Positions 36,964 to 49,800 of a stretch of DNA of 64,000 bases are shown in pieces (within the stretch, counting starts at the first letter, position 1; every line of letters starts with the position of its first letter). Source of the DNA: Oscarella lobularis (lineage: Eukaryota; Porifera; Homoscleromorpha; Homosclerophorida; Oscarellidae); contig NC_089194.1 of the NCBI RefSeq assembly GCF_947507565.1, positions 1,922,001-1,986,000 on the forward strand, in the 5' to 3' direction. Below the pieces are notes generated by a model. That model saw nothing but the letters and a program-made list of their open reading frames with translations, had not been told where the DNA came from and did no database searches. The position numbers and the translations under genes are program-made.

Positions 36964-39900
36964 TTAGTGACGTCCATAGAGTTCGTCGAATTTCCTTTCG
37001 ATAGCTCTCCGGTTGACGTCTACCTGCTCAAACCACCGTAGGAGTTTGCCTACTGTCGGAGACTCTTCTCTTTTGCGCCACAAATCCAGCACCTTGATCA
37101 TGCGAGCGAGGGTAGTAGAGCCACGAACGTCATCAAGATCGGAGTCGGAAATGCCAAGCAGCATTCCGATATCTTCCCATTTTGATCCTGTGACGATGGC
37201 GCAAGCTTTCACTAACTCATCTGGTACCAATTCATCGTCAGCTGGAAAAGAGTCTAGACGAAAACGAGTTGCGAAGAATAATGTACTACAAGGAACTTCA
37301 TGATGACGTATACGTTGAGTTGCTCGTTCACGCGGTTGCTGAAAATCTCTCTGCATCTTCGGCTGTTTTTCTTCGTTCTAGAAGAAAAAAGATTTTATTT
37401 AATTTGACTCTTTGAACATTGCAACTGACCCGTAGAGCAGAATCCAGCAGTTTCTTATTTTCTGCCTAAAATAAAACAGTTCCTATATTACGATCAAATA
37501 ATAGGAAGACTTTCACTTGGCCTGGTCAACAATGACTCATTGAAAACATACAGTGTTTAAAAATAGCTTCTCATTACCAGTAATACGTAACTGCTCTCAA
37601 AAAAATTGAACTAGGCTATTGAGTGACTCACCTGCAGTCGTAAGATTTTCTCCATCTTCTCCATTAACTCGCTTTCAGCTTCTGAGTCATGCTAAAACAT
37701 CAATATTAACCAGTTAGTTACAAATTTCTCGAAATCTTACTCTTGGTTGAGAAAAAATCTTCACAAGATCTGTCATTTTAAAATGTTTTTCAAGATCAGC
37801 TATTTGCAACGCTCCATCTCCATCCTAGAATTCCCATTTATTTCAAACAGAATCTTGCACGACGCCTTACGTTGTCTTTTGCATCAATGTTGCAACCTTT
37901 CTTAACTAAAAGATCAACAACGGAGACGTTGCCATGGAAAACAGCTTCAAGAAGAGGCGTTCTTCCCCACTAATACCAAACAATAACTGAAACTAAATAG
38001 GAGCTCGGCATGAAGACCTGATTACGAGCTTCAATGTCAGCTTCAGCTGAAATCAAGTATTTCGCCAATTCAACGTGATTTAACTGACAAGCCCAATGCA
38101 GAGAAGTAACTCCATTCTAAAAAGAGTACACAAATATTGATCAGCAATTAACAAAACAATTCCACAATACATTGATTATCTGTTTAGTGATGTAAGAATA
38201 CATAGTGTTAAAATAGAATCAATAACGATTGATGTTTAGATAGCTGACTGTCATGCTTGTGACTCAATCTACTAACAATGAATAACATTCTTACTCGATT
38301 AGCTTCATTGACATCCAATCCCAATTCAACAAGTTGCTTGACAATTATCAAATGACCTTCCTCACTCGCAAGTCCCAATGCTCCATTGCCAGTCTACAAA
38401 CTCTGTAAGTAGTAACAAGATTCAACATATTTTCACATACTTGGGCGGATTTGGCATGAATATTGCACCCTTTCTCAATCAAAACATTTAATGTTCCTTC
38501 TGCTCCTTCGAAAGCTGCTTCAAGAAAAGGCGTTCTTCCCCACTAATTATTCACAAACAATATTCTTATTGATACCCAATCAATACAATACACGTCTAGT
38601 ACCTTATTAAGAGCTTCGATGTCAGCTCCAACTGAAATCAAGAATTTGGCCATTTCAACGTGATTATTCTTACAAGACCGATGCAGAGAAGTATTGCCTT
38701 GCTAAAAAGAGTAAACAAATATTGATCAGCAATTAACACAACAATTCCACAATACTTTGATTATCTGTTTAATACTGTTAAAATAGAATCAATAACGATT
38801 GATGTATATATGGCTGACTGTCATGCTTGTGACTCAATCTACTAACAATAAATAACATTCTTACTCGATTAGCTTCATTGACATCCAATCCCAATCCAAC
38901 GAGTCGCTTGCCAATTTTCAAATGACCCTTTTGACTCGCAAGTCCCAATGCTCCTTCGCCAGTCTACAAACTCTGTAAGTAGTAACAACCTTCAACATAT
39001 TTTCACCTACTTGGGCGGATTTGGCATGAATATTGCACCCTTTCTCAATCAAAACATTTAATGTTCCTTCTGCTCCAGAGTAGGCCGCTTCTAAAAAAGG
39101 AGTTCTTCCCCACTAATTATTCACAAACAATATTCTTATTGATACCCAATCAATACAATGCATGTCATTACCTTATTAAGAGCTTCGATGTCAGCTCCAG
39201 CTGAAATCAAGAATTTGGCCATTTCAACGTGATTGAAGAGACAAGACCAATGCAGAGAAGTAACTTCATTCTAAACAGAGTAAACAAATATTGATCAGCA
39301 ATTAACACAATTCCACAATACATTAATTATCTCTTTATTGATGTAAGAATACATACTGTTAAAATAGAATCAATAACGATTGATGTTTATATAGCTGACT
39401 GTCATGCTTGTGACTCAATCTACTAACAATAAATAACATTCTTACTGGATTAGCTTCATTGACATCCAATCCCAATCCAATGAGTCGCATGCCAATTTTC
39501 AAATGACCATTCTGACTCGCACATACCAATGCTCCATCGCCATTCTACAAACTCTGTAAGAAGTAACAACCTTCAACATATTTTCACCTACTTCGTCTTT
39601 GGCATGAATATTGCACCCTTTCTCAATCAAAACATTTAATAATCCTTCTGCTCCAGAGAAAGCCGCTTCAAGAAAAGGCGTTCTTCCAAACTAATTATTG
39701 ACAAACAATATGATTATTGATACCCAATCAATACAATGTACGTCATTACCTTATTAAGAGCTTCAATGTCAGCTCCAACTGAAATCAAGAATTTGGCCAT
39801 TTCAGCATGACGTGCCCAATGAAGTGCACTAGAATCCCACTAAATCAAAAAGCAAATATTGCTATCTTCTCCTGCCACTGCATCTTTTTTCCTACGCTAC

Positions 39901-40289
39901 TTCAAGCGAGATTCTCTCACAAACGTCAGAATTGTGACCACAACAATTTTAGCACTCCTACTTTCTAATGTCAAAGGTGGAAAGTCTCTCTGCTTAAAAA
40001 TCTCAATTTTAGCCCTGTTTGGAGTTAGAGCACCAATTGGTGGTAGGAGCGCTAATTCGACGTCACGTGATTAGTGAAATTGTTTTGAGTACCCCCGACT
40101 CTCAACTATCCCCTGAACCTCATCTCTCGCTGTTTTCCACTCTTTCGGACAACGTTGAACGAACGAAACGACGATTGACTTGTTTCCTTCCTTGACAGCG
40201 GCAAAAAAGTCTACAGTGAGAAACGACGGTTGGAACCGCGTTCCAGGAAGAAGAGAAACGTGCAAACCCTTAATAGAAGTGTTGCTCAT
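36964..40289 (-). CDS. Ankyrin array + Death domain protein, copy 3
   Basis: Closest relative of copy 2 at the C-terminus: Death domain exon about 36964-37254 (WEDIGMLLGISDSDLDDV, MIKVLDLWRKREESPTVGKL, WFEQVDVNRRAIE) with two residues missing in the SSS loop. The ankyrin array, however, has about twelve repeats (GRTPF-type exons at about 37.95, 38.53, 39.10 and 39.68 kb), one three-exon unit more than copy 2. Exon 1 starts at ATG 40289 (SNTSIKGLHV; TAVKEGNKSIVV). One GRTPF exon near 39100 reads WGRTPFLEAA-like with a changed donor context but stays open. Probably functional; expression evidence is needed. Confidence 0.75.
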
Positions 40290-40860
40290 CGCGGAAAAAG
40301 ACTGCACTGGTTCTTAGAAGAGCTTAGCAACGAGGAACGTCACGTGGAGGACTTGAAAGTTTCCCGTAACCTAACAATCACGTGATTATTTGTGCCGAAA
40401 GTACACAATCATTCTTCTAAATAGATCGTATCCACTATCATTGCCAAGTACTTACGGTTTATCAAATGCAATTGAGGCATTTTTGAACGAAACATACCCT
40501 ATTTTTGGATTCATTCCGAGTGACATTACCTTTATTGAAATCAATATTTTTATTCAATTTTTTGAATTGATTTCTTTTGTTTGCTGAGCGTCACTTAGAC
40601 GAGATCGCCTTGCGCACCGCTCATGAAGAAAATCAGCTCTGAGGCACGCCCACCAAGAGCCATGAACATTCCAGTAAATACCTAATACTTATTTATATGC
40701 GAAAGTACTTTGACTTGATGGGCCATTCGACGAAGGGAGATCAAACGTGGACGCGTACACTAATCCCATTTGAGCGGAATGAAAACGAAGCCACACTGAT
40801 CCGCCGTTCTGTCGCCTATAACCCGGACGAAAGACGGTAGTTGTCCGCTCATTCGCGACC
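40290..40860. promoter_or_regulatory. 5-prime flank of Ank-Death copy 3 and leader of the Ly6 copy
   Basis: Contains CGTCACGTGGAGGACTTG near 40337 and AATCACGTGATT near 40376, as in the other paralogues. From about 40440 on it matches 45125-45545 closely (TACGGTTTATCAAATGCAATTGAGGC..., given in part), so this flank was duplicated together with the Ly6 gene start. Confidence 0.55.
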
Positions 40861-41180
40861 ATGTCCACCGCTTTTCTCACCTTGATTCTCTCCGCCGCAA
40901 TCGGTACGCGTAGAGTACGTATAGATCGATAGAGACCCGGGCGCCACGGTACCTTCCTCACCCCGGCCCCCCTTTTAGGAACGGCGTCGTGTTTGCAATG
41001 CTATAGGTGTGCCCGCAACACGGAGACAGAATGCATCAGTCAAATGTCGGCCACAGAGATCATCGATAACTGTGGAAGTAATGTGACCGCTTGTAAAACG
41101 GTGGCCTTCTTTCGACTCAGCGAACCGAGACGAAATGCGCCAGTGGCACGTGCACGGCGATCGAGGAGCTTCTTCAACAG
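40861..41180 (+). pseudogene. Truncated Ly6/uPAR gene copy
   Basis: Exon 1 (40861-40903, MSTAFLTLILSAAI signal peptide) and the start of exon 2 (from 40979, ASCLQCYRCARNTE) match the working gene at 45546. A 10-bp deletion after the EP codons (CCG|AGACGAAATGC) shifts the frame, and homology ends near 41180 where the sequence switches to the kinase-gene 3-prime flank. The last Cys cluster and GPI signal are lost. Confidence 0.85.
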
Positions 41181-41604
41181 AGAGTCTTTCTTCCATGAAT
41201 CGTACGAGCCTCACATTCCGTTTTCTCATCTTTTCCCAACAACCGATACCCAAGGCGTCCCAATGTTGACCGTTCACAACAGCTACGTCTCTGTTTTAGC
41301 TTGCATTCGCTAAGACAAAAGCTCAGACTTATCGGTGCAAGCGATTAGCTTGAAAATGAGCCTAAGTCGTCATCCCAAGGACGCAGCTCTCAAACAATAA
41401 CACCACTACGTTACGTGGTAACTTCTTTTCGCACACAGCTTCGCAAGAAATCCTTTGAAACCGTTCTTCTTCGATGAGTCACGTAATCGAAATGCCCGGA
41501 TACACCTAGAAAGCATGCAATAATATAAACAAGACAACCAAAGACAAAAAAATAACGCCTATCCAAAAAAAATTTGCAGGGAAGTAGAGGTAATAATCAA
41601 TAAA
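41181..41604. other. 3-prime flank of Ank-kinase copy 4
   Basis: Matches 21880-22302 (CATGAATCGTACGAGCCTCACATTC... and AAGCTCAGACTTATCGGTGCAAG) with small indels. No gene seen. Confidence 0.5.
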
Positions 41605-44600
41605 TTAGAGCCACGGTTCCTTCACTAGATGCACCTTCCCTCCCCCGTACACCTTACCCTTTACCATTCTCTTTGCCGAACACCTTCTGTACTCCTGGTC
41701 CGACTTCTGAACGGCGATCAATTGCGACAGGCACTCACCAATCAAAGGTCTCTCACGAGGACCTTGTTTCACCATCCCAAGACCGAGCCTCTTGATGAGA
41801 GGATGACGAACACTCGTTGCCTGAGCCATTCTCTTCGTCGGAGCCGGTTCTCGACCAGTCATCAACTCAATAAACGTAACGCCGAGACTATAGACATCTG
41901 CCATCTTTGTATTGTGTTGACCGGGAGCTGATCTTTCAGGAGCCAAATAATTAGGACTCATTGGTCCAACGGATAAACTAGAGTGATCAGAGAAACGCGC
42001 TGCTCCTAAATCGCAGATTTTCGCCTCCATCAATGACGTGACGACGACGTTGGTCGATCGGATATCTCCATGAAGAATATTGAGGCCGTGAAGATAGCGG
42101 ACTCCAGCTGAACAGCCCACGGAGACGTCCACTTGTTCTCGGAGAGTAAGGGTACCTTCTGCTGCTTTGATGACGTCGCTAAGAGATCCCTCTAGTAATT
42201 CCGAGACGATGCTAAGAGGAATTCCGTCCTGAGAAATGACGCCGAGGAGTGAGACGACGTTGGGATGATGAACGTGGCTGCAGATCGAGATTTCTTGCTC
42301 GAGACGCTCGCGATAAGTTTCGACGCGAAGGAAATCGAAGAAGGTTTTGACGGCCACTTGACAACCGCGCCAATGACAAACGCGAACCTCTAAACAAGAA
42401 AATTATATAGAGAATAAATTAGGATTCTGCAATTTACCGCCATAGGCTCCTCCTCCGAGTTTGACGCCGCTCTGTTCAATTTCCGCTGAAGGAACTTTGA
42501 GGATTTCTTCGTATTTGCTTAGATTTTTCTGTGCTTCCTCAGCCACGAGTCTCGCTTCGTCGCGTTCTTGTTTCAGTTGAGAGCATTCTCTTGCCATCTG
42601 AGTTCGTATTCGAGCATTTTCTTCGGTTAATTGAGACGATACTCTAGCGTTTTGAGCCTGCAAGTCAGCGGATCTTCTCCTCTCTTGTCCTAAGAATAAA
42701 TATTAAATGTGCGACGGAGGTGTGCTATAAATAATTTCATACGTAAATCGGCTTCTGCTCGTTCACGAAGCTGTTGTAAGTCTCTCTGCGTCTTTGCCAG
42801 ATCTCCCAAGAGTTTATCCTTTTCTGCCTAAAATGAAAACGTTTTATGATAAAATCAAGTAATAAGGAAAAGCGAGAAATAACCAATTTTAACGTAGAAC
42901 GTTAGAAATTAGCTTCAGTATCAATACTTTGTAACTGCTCCTCGAAAAATTGAACTCACTCACCTCCAGTCGTAAGATCTTCTCTCTTAACTCGCTTTCA
43001 GCTTCTGAGTCATCCTAAAAAGTCAATATTAACCAGTTAGACAAATAATTTTCTCAAAAACTTACTCTTGGTTGAGAAAAAATCTTCACAAGATCTTCTT
43101 TCATTTTAAAATGTTTTCGACGATCAGCTATTTGCAACGCTCCATCTCCAGCCTAGAATTCCCATTTATTTCAAACCGAATCTTGCACGACGCTTTACGT
43201 TGTCTTTTGCATCAATGTTGCAACCTTTCTTAACTAAAAGATCAACAACGGAGACGTTGCCAGAGAAAACAGCCTCAAGAAGAGGCGTTCTTCCCCACTA
43301 ATACCAAACAATAACTGAAAAACTAAATAGGAGCTCGGCATGAAGACCTGATTGCGAGCTTCGATGTCAGCTCCAGCTGAAATCAAGTAGTTCGCCATTT
43401 CAACGTGATTCAACTGACAAGCCCGATGCAGAGAAGTATGGCTAACCTAAAAAGAGTAAACAAACCCGTCAAATATTAATTAGTCAGCAATACATACTGT
43501 TTAAATAGAATCGATAATGATTTATGTTTATATAGCTGACTGTCATGCTTGTGACTCAATCTACTAACAATAAATAACATTCTTACTCGATTAGCTTCAT
43601 TGACATCCAATCCCAATCCAACGAGTCGCTTGACAATTTTCAAATGACCTTCCACACTCGCAAGTCCCAATGCTCCATCGCCATTCTACAAACTCTGTAC
43701 GTAGTAACAACCTTCAACATATTTTCACCTACTTCGCCTTTGGCATGAATATTGCACCCTTTCTCAATCAAAACATTCATTGGTCCATCTGCTCCAGAGA
43801 AAGCTGCTTCTAAAAAAGGCGTTCTTCCCCACTAATTATTCACAAACAATATTCTTATTGATACCCAATCAATACAATGTACGTCATTACCTTATTAAGA
43901 GCTTCGATGTCAGCTCCAGCTGAAATCAAGTATTTCGCCATTTCAACGTGATTGAACTGACAAGACAGAAGCAAAGAAGTATAGCCTGCCTAAAAAGAGT
44001 AAACAAACCCGTCAAATATTGATCAGCAGTATACATACATTTATTATCTGTTTAATGATGTAAGAATACATACTGTTAAAATAGAATCAATACCGATTTA
44101 TGTTTATATAGCTGACTGTCATGCTTGTGACTCAATCTACTAACAATAAATAACATTCTTACTCGATTAGCTTCATTGACATCCAATCCCAATCCAACGA
44201 GTCGCTTGCCAATTTTCAAATGACCTTTCACACTCGCAATTCCCAATGCTCCTTCGCCAGACTACAAACTCTGTAAGTAGTAACAACCTTCAACATATTT
44301 TCACCTACTTCGTCTTTGGCATGAATATTGCACCCTTTCTCAATCAAAACATTCATTGGTCCTTCTGCTCCAGAGAGAGCTGCTTCTAAAAAAGGCGTTC
44401 TTCCCCACTAATTATTCACAAACAATATTCTTATTGATACCCAATCAATACAATGTACGTCATTACCTTATTAAGAGCTTCGATGTCAGCTCCAGCTGAA
44501 ATCAAGTATTTCGCCATTTCAACGTCACGTGCCCAATGAAGTGCACTAGAACTCCACTATATCAAAAACAAATATTAATATCTTCTCCTGCCACTGCATC

Positions 44601-44986
44601 TTTTCCCTTTGCTACTTCAAGCGACATTCTCTCACGAACGTCACAAACGTGACCACAACAATTTTAGCGCTCCTACTCTCTAATGTCAAAGGTGAAAGTC
44701 TGTCTGCTTGAAGAATCTCAATTTTAGTCCTGTTTGGAGTTAGGAGCGCTAATTCGACGTCACGTGATTAGTGAAATTGTTTTGAGTACCCTCGACTCTC
44801 AACTATCCCCTGAACCTCATCTCTCGCTGTTTTCCACTTTTTCGGATAACGTTGAACGAACGAAACGACGATTGACTTGTTTCCTTCCTTGACAGCGGCA
44901 AAAAAGTCTACAGTGAGAAACAACGGTTGGAACCGCGTTCCAGGAAGAAGAGAAACGTGCAAACCCTTAATAGAAGTCTTGTTCAT
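41605..44986 (-). CDS. Ankyrin array + coiled coil + TKL-type kinase, copy 4
   Basis: Exon 1 44816-44986 (ATG 44986, NKTSIKGLHV). About nine ankyrin exons (GRTPF-type at about 43.28, 43.82 and 44.40 kb), one three-exon unit fewer than kinase copy 1. Coiled coil about 42440-42830 (QLTEENARIRTQMARECSQL), then the kinase ending at 41605. The kinase differs from copy 1 at few positions (RSAPGQHNTK for RSTQHNTK; IVSELLEGS for ILSELLEGS) and keeps VAVK, HGDIRSTN and CDLGAARF. The coiled coil lacks the five-residue KQEYD insertion of copy 1. Near-identity of kinase domains with unequal ankyrin counts suggests recent duplication or conversion. Confidence 0.78.
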
Positions 44987-45545
44987 CGCGAAAAAAGACT
45001 GCACTGGTTCTTAGAAGCAACGAGGAACGTCACGTGGAGGACTTGAAAGTTTCCCGTAACCTAACAATCACGTGATTATTTGTGCCGAAAGTACACAATC
45101 ATTCTTCTAAATAGATCGTATCCACTATCATTGCCAAGTACTTACGGTTTATCAAATGCAATTGAGGCATTTTTGAACGAAACATATCCTATTTTTAGAT
45201 TCATTCCGAGTGACATTACCTTTATTGAAATCAATATTTAAATTCAATTTTTTGAATGGATTTCTTTTGTCTGTTGAGCGTCACTTAGACGAGATCATCT
45301 TGCGCACCGCTCATGCAGAAAATCTGCTCGGAGGCACGCCCACCAAGAGCCATGAACATTAAATACCTAATACTTATTTATACGCGAAAGTACTTTGACT
45401 TGATGGGCCATTCGACGAAGGGAGATCAAACGTGGACGCGTACACTAATCCCATTTGAGCGGAATGAAAACGAAGCCACACTGATCCGCCGTTCTGTCGC
45501 CTATAACCCGGACGAAAGACGGTAGTTGTCCGCTCATTCGCGACC
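44987..45545. promoter_or_regulatory. Bidirectional spacer between Ank-kinase copy 4 and the Ly6 gene
   Basis: On the left, CGTCACGTGGAGGAC (45021) and AATCACGTGATT (45066) precede the kinase ATG on the minus strand. On the right, the leader of the Ly6 gene (CTCATTCGCGACC before ATG 45546). The two genes diverge from this 560-bp spacer, and the same arrangement is duplicated at 40290-40860. Confidence 0.55.
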
Positions 45546-46370
45546 ATGTCCACCGCTTTTCTCACCTTGATTCTCTCCGCCGCAATCGGTACGCGTAGAG
45601 TACGTATAGATCGATAGAGACCCGGGCGCCACGGTACCTTCCTCACCCCGGCCCCCCTTTTAGGAACGGCGTCGTGTTTGCAATGCTATACGTGTGCCCG
45701 CGACACGGAGGCACAATGCATCAGTCAAATGTCGGAGGAGGCAGAGATCATCGACAACTGTGGAAGTAATGTGACCGCTTGTGAAACGATGGCCTACTTT
45801 CGACTCAGCAAACCGATAAGGTTTGAGACGAAATGCGCCAGTGGCACGTGCACGGCGTCCGAGGAGCATACTCAACAGGGGCCCTTTCCTCAGCTAAAGG
45901 TTAGGACGTGCTGTGAAACGGATCTGTGCAATTTGAATATAACGACACCCACTCCGACTATCCCAACACCAACAACGTCGACACCGACTCTAAAAATCAA
46001 CGTGACGACACCGGCGGCGCCTAGCAACGGAACAACTACTACGCCATCGGGATTGAGTCAAAATGATACATTTACGCGTAATACAACATTGGGACCGAGT
46101 CAAAATACATTGAATATAACGACACCCACTCCGACTATCCCAACACCAACAACGTTGACACCGACTCTAAAAATCAACGTGACGACACCGGCGGCGCCTA
46201 GCAACGGAACAACTACTATGCCATCGGGATTGAGTCAAAATGATACATTTACGTGTAATACGACATTGGGACCGAGTCAAACTACACTCCCCACATGCAA
46301 GGGCCATGCTCTGGCAATGCCGCGCGCTATCTGTTTCTTTATTCTATCTCTTGTCTTTTGTTTGTTTTAA
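45546..46370 (+). CDS. Ly6/uPAR (three-finger) protein, probably GPI-anchored
   Basis: Two exons, 45546-45588 and 45664-46370, phase 1; 249 aa. Signal peptide MSTAFLTLILSAAIGTAS. Three-finger domain opens CLQCYTC and closes CCETDLCN, the Ly6/uPAR signature, with about ten Cys between. A Thr/Pro-rich mucin-like stalk follows, made of two copies of a 59-residue repeat (ITTPTPTIPTPTT...). The C-terminus is hydrophobic (AICFFILSLVFCLF) after a small-residue region, as in GPI signals. Likely an O-glycosylated cell-surface protein. Starts divergently from the Ank-kinase copy 4 gene. Confidence 0.85.
45936..46289 (+). repeat. Two tandem 177-bp units encoding the Ly6 stalk
   Basis: AATATAACGACACCCACTCC begins at 45936 and again at 46113, in the same frame, with only a few substitutions between units (for example TCGACACCG and TTGACACCG). 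Recent in-frame duplication lengthening a Thr/Pro stalk. Confidence 0.9.
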
Positions 46371-46848
46371 TGGGTGTGTCTGGCTATCCTATAGTTTTGT
46401 TTTGATGTTTACCATACCAAAGGAAGCGTGATTCAATTGGGTGCCAGTCTAATTGCCGCTACATTCCTCTTACCTTAGGTCCGTTGCTAAGTTAATCAAT
46501 CACGCATGCGCGTGCCCTAGAAAACATTTCTATTAAAAATTCTCGTTGAGGTGCTATAGAAACAGTTACCTTGGAATGTTGATCATTCTCCAAGAGAGAA
46601 TAAAATCTAAGTCTCTGTCTGTAACACACAATTTCTATGTTAGATATTCGCTGTCCGTCTCTTCGTGGTCCCCAATTCTTCCCATGTACCATACATACAT
46701 AATTCACGGTTCTAACCCATATGACGTGAATGCAAAAAAAAAAAGAGGAGAGAGAAATGAAAAGGAGTCAGTCGACGCTACACTCAAAAAATTCGTTGTC
46801 ATAGCTTCTTTAATATACAATGTCTAAACCCCCCGGGAACGCGTGACG
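46371..46848. other. Convergent gap between the Ly6 and DOCK genes
   Basis: The two genes end toward each other. I see a few AATAAA-like strings (GAGAATAAAATC near 46597) and an A-run near 46736, nothing coding that is conserved. Confidence 0.4.
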
Positions 46849-49800
46849 TCACGGCTTCGCGCTACTACCTTTCTTTTGCGGAACGACGGGCGGCTTGGGC
46901 GACAATTGGCGATCCTGTTGAATAAACACGTTCCCGGATACAGTATTATGACGCTCCAAACCCGAATCTTGATTTCCGCCGCCGCCATCCTTATATTCAA
47001 AATTCTATAACTTTATTTCTTTATTTTCTTTATTTTTTACTGGTGATTGCGTCATTCCTCGGGATGGGCGTGGTCGCATGCGAATGGAGGCTCCGCCCAT
47101 CGTCATGGTTTCGGTGTTCCGCGGCGGCGACATGGGCGGCGGAAGGATAGACGACGCAATGGGAGTCGATTCCGACGATCCGCGTCGCGACATTTTTACC
47201 GGAAGTAGAGGCGGCGATTTGAACTAATAAAGCATACGGGTCCTAAACGCGGGGTCCCCTCTAATAAATGAATCTATAATACCGCTAGTGGAGAAGAATA
47301 AACGATTTTGCGCGGTTGAGACGATTGCGGCGGCGCGGAGAATTTCTTCGGGGGAAGTTGAGGCGGAAGTCGCGTGGGCGAATCATAATCCGATATATCG
47401 GGATCAGATTTCGACATACTAATTATTTAATTAATTAATTAAAGCGCGTTACTTCTTCGAAGCCCCACCTGTTATCGTGAAATGAAGACGATGACGTCAT
47501 CGACGGTACGGAATCGTAAACGTTGCCAGATGTATTTTCTTCGTTTTCATTGGCCCCGCCCCCTCCTCCGACGTCGAGAAGATTTCCCGTTGAACTCGAT
47601 TTCGGAAGGGTTACATCTTCGTAACGACTTACGGGAATTGACTGACGTTTTCCCGTCATACGACGCGGCGGCGGAACGGGATCGCTATCGACGGGAGGAG
47701 ACGGCGACAGAGAAGGCGGCTTCGGAAGCGGCCTAAACAAAAACGATAAATACTATTGATTATTTAATTATTTTAGGGTGTTACCTTTGCTGAATTGGAG
47801 AGTCAGCCCCTGATGTTTGCTTAGGAATTGACGCCTTTCTTGGAGGCCCTACGACTGTGGATCGAGATGACGTTTTCTTTAGACCTTCATGGGTCGGTTT
47901 ATGAGCAACGGTTAGACTTCGATCCAATTGGCGTCGACGAACGTCCGGCGACGCAGACACTTCTCCGAAAATCTGCAACAAGGATTATTATTTTTAATTA
48001 ATTATTTTTTATTTTATGACGTCACGTTTTTGAAGACGTCGCGTTTCAATTCGTTGTAATTCGTTTCGAAGTTGACTTGAAGAGGTTTCAAGTCGATTGG
48101 AGCCAATTTTCCGTGAATTTCAATTGCACTTTCGAGAAGCGTAAGCTAAAAAATAATTAATTAAATTAATTATGAAATTCCGCTCGTGCGCGCGCGCGCT
48201 ACCTGTTCTCTAATTAACGATTTCAAAGTTTCCAAATTTCGAACGTGCTGCGGATTCTCCGTCAAATATTGCGGAATAAAGAAAACCTAAACACGTGACT
48301 ATTAATTATGAATTTATTGATTTATTTAATTACCTTTTGGTAGTTCTTTATTCCTCCCATGACCGCCGCTTCGACCATTCCGTTTACCATCATGCTCAAA
48401 GGATTCACACTCAACGAAGAATTTCCCGTATATTTTTTCACGGTTTCGCGCAATTTTTGAGTTGATTGCGTCATCTGATCGATTGCTACTTCCAACGGAT
48501 TCATTTCCACCTGGGAGGAGAAATAAATATTTATTATTTATTTGTGATTAGTATTATTACTTTTTCTAATGACGTCACTTCCGCCCAGCGCATCACACCC
48601 GGAAGCTTATGAGACGTCGTAAACGTCGTTCGACTGTACCACAAAGTCTGAAGAAGAAGAGAAAAAATTCCCGTACTGTACCTGTTCAAAATCAATAGGA
48701 TAAATAATATCGAACCTTAATCTCTACGCTCTTGTCTTTGGTGCCCCGATGAAAGGGTCTGTCCAGCAGGAATTTATTCACGTCATTGAATTTGTAATAC
48801 CTCGAAAAAATGCGTTCGTTTTGTGACGTCATAAAATGGGTGTATCCTTACTCGAAAACGTATTCTGCTGCGTTTTTCTCCGCGAAAACTTTCGGAATTT
48901 CGGGAGTGGGAGCAACTCTGCAAATTTGAACAACTAGAAGAAATCATTCAAATTTAAAAATCATACATAATTAATTATTATTATCCTACATTGGCCATCT
49001 GACGTCAGAATGTCATTTCCGGGCTGATCAAGCGTCATCATAAACTAGAAACATTATCAATAATAATAAAAAGTATTGATTAATAAGCGTATCTACTTCA
49101 GCTGATGGACATTGGACTTTGATTCTCGCCGTAAAATCGCCGAGTTTATCCAATTCGCCGCCGCGAAATATAAAGCGTTTATTCTAAGCTCCACGTGGGG
49201 ACTATCAACGAATTAAATAAATCAATAACTTACGGTCATAAACGTGGGAAACCCGAGACCAAAAAAACCGACGCAAAAATACTCCGGAGGCTGTCGAAGT
49301 CCCTGAGTAATATTCCCGTAAAAACGCGCTTGAGTTTGCTACAAAAAAACAGATAATTTATTATTGATCTATTGATTTATTTATAGTATTATACCAGCAT
49401 GTCACTTAGTTGTTTGTAGTCGAAGAGTTCTTCTTCGTATTGCTGAGCTAAGGACTTACAGAGCTGAATTCCCTTTTCCCACACTTTTCCTTGATCAAAA
49501 TGAGCGATTGCTTGTTTCAGAAGGCGTTCCTTCCGCGACGCTTCCGTTTCCGTTTGATATTTTCCCACGCTCAGAAGATGAAAATTGCTCCACTAAAATT
49601 TTCTCAAAGTGTGACGTCATAATTGGGATTTATCTTATTTACTTTTAATCTGTTTGCGTAGAGAAGAATCGTGAATCCCGCTTCGGCGAAATCGCCCGAT
49701 TCCAAATGCAATTCACACAATTTCATAACGTATCTTAATTAATTAATTAAAATTATTTAATTAATTACAAATTTTAATTACCTTGTATACATTTCTTCGC

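Noticed and set aside
40689-40961. 90-codon minus-strand ORF repeated at 45374-45646
   Set aside because: It is the same duplicated Ly6 leader on the opposite strand, has a non-ATG start, and simply reflects recent duplication of noncoding sequence.
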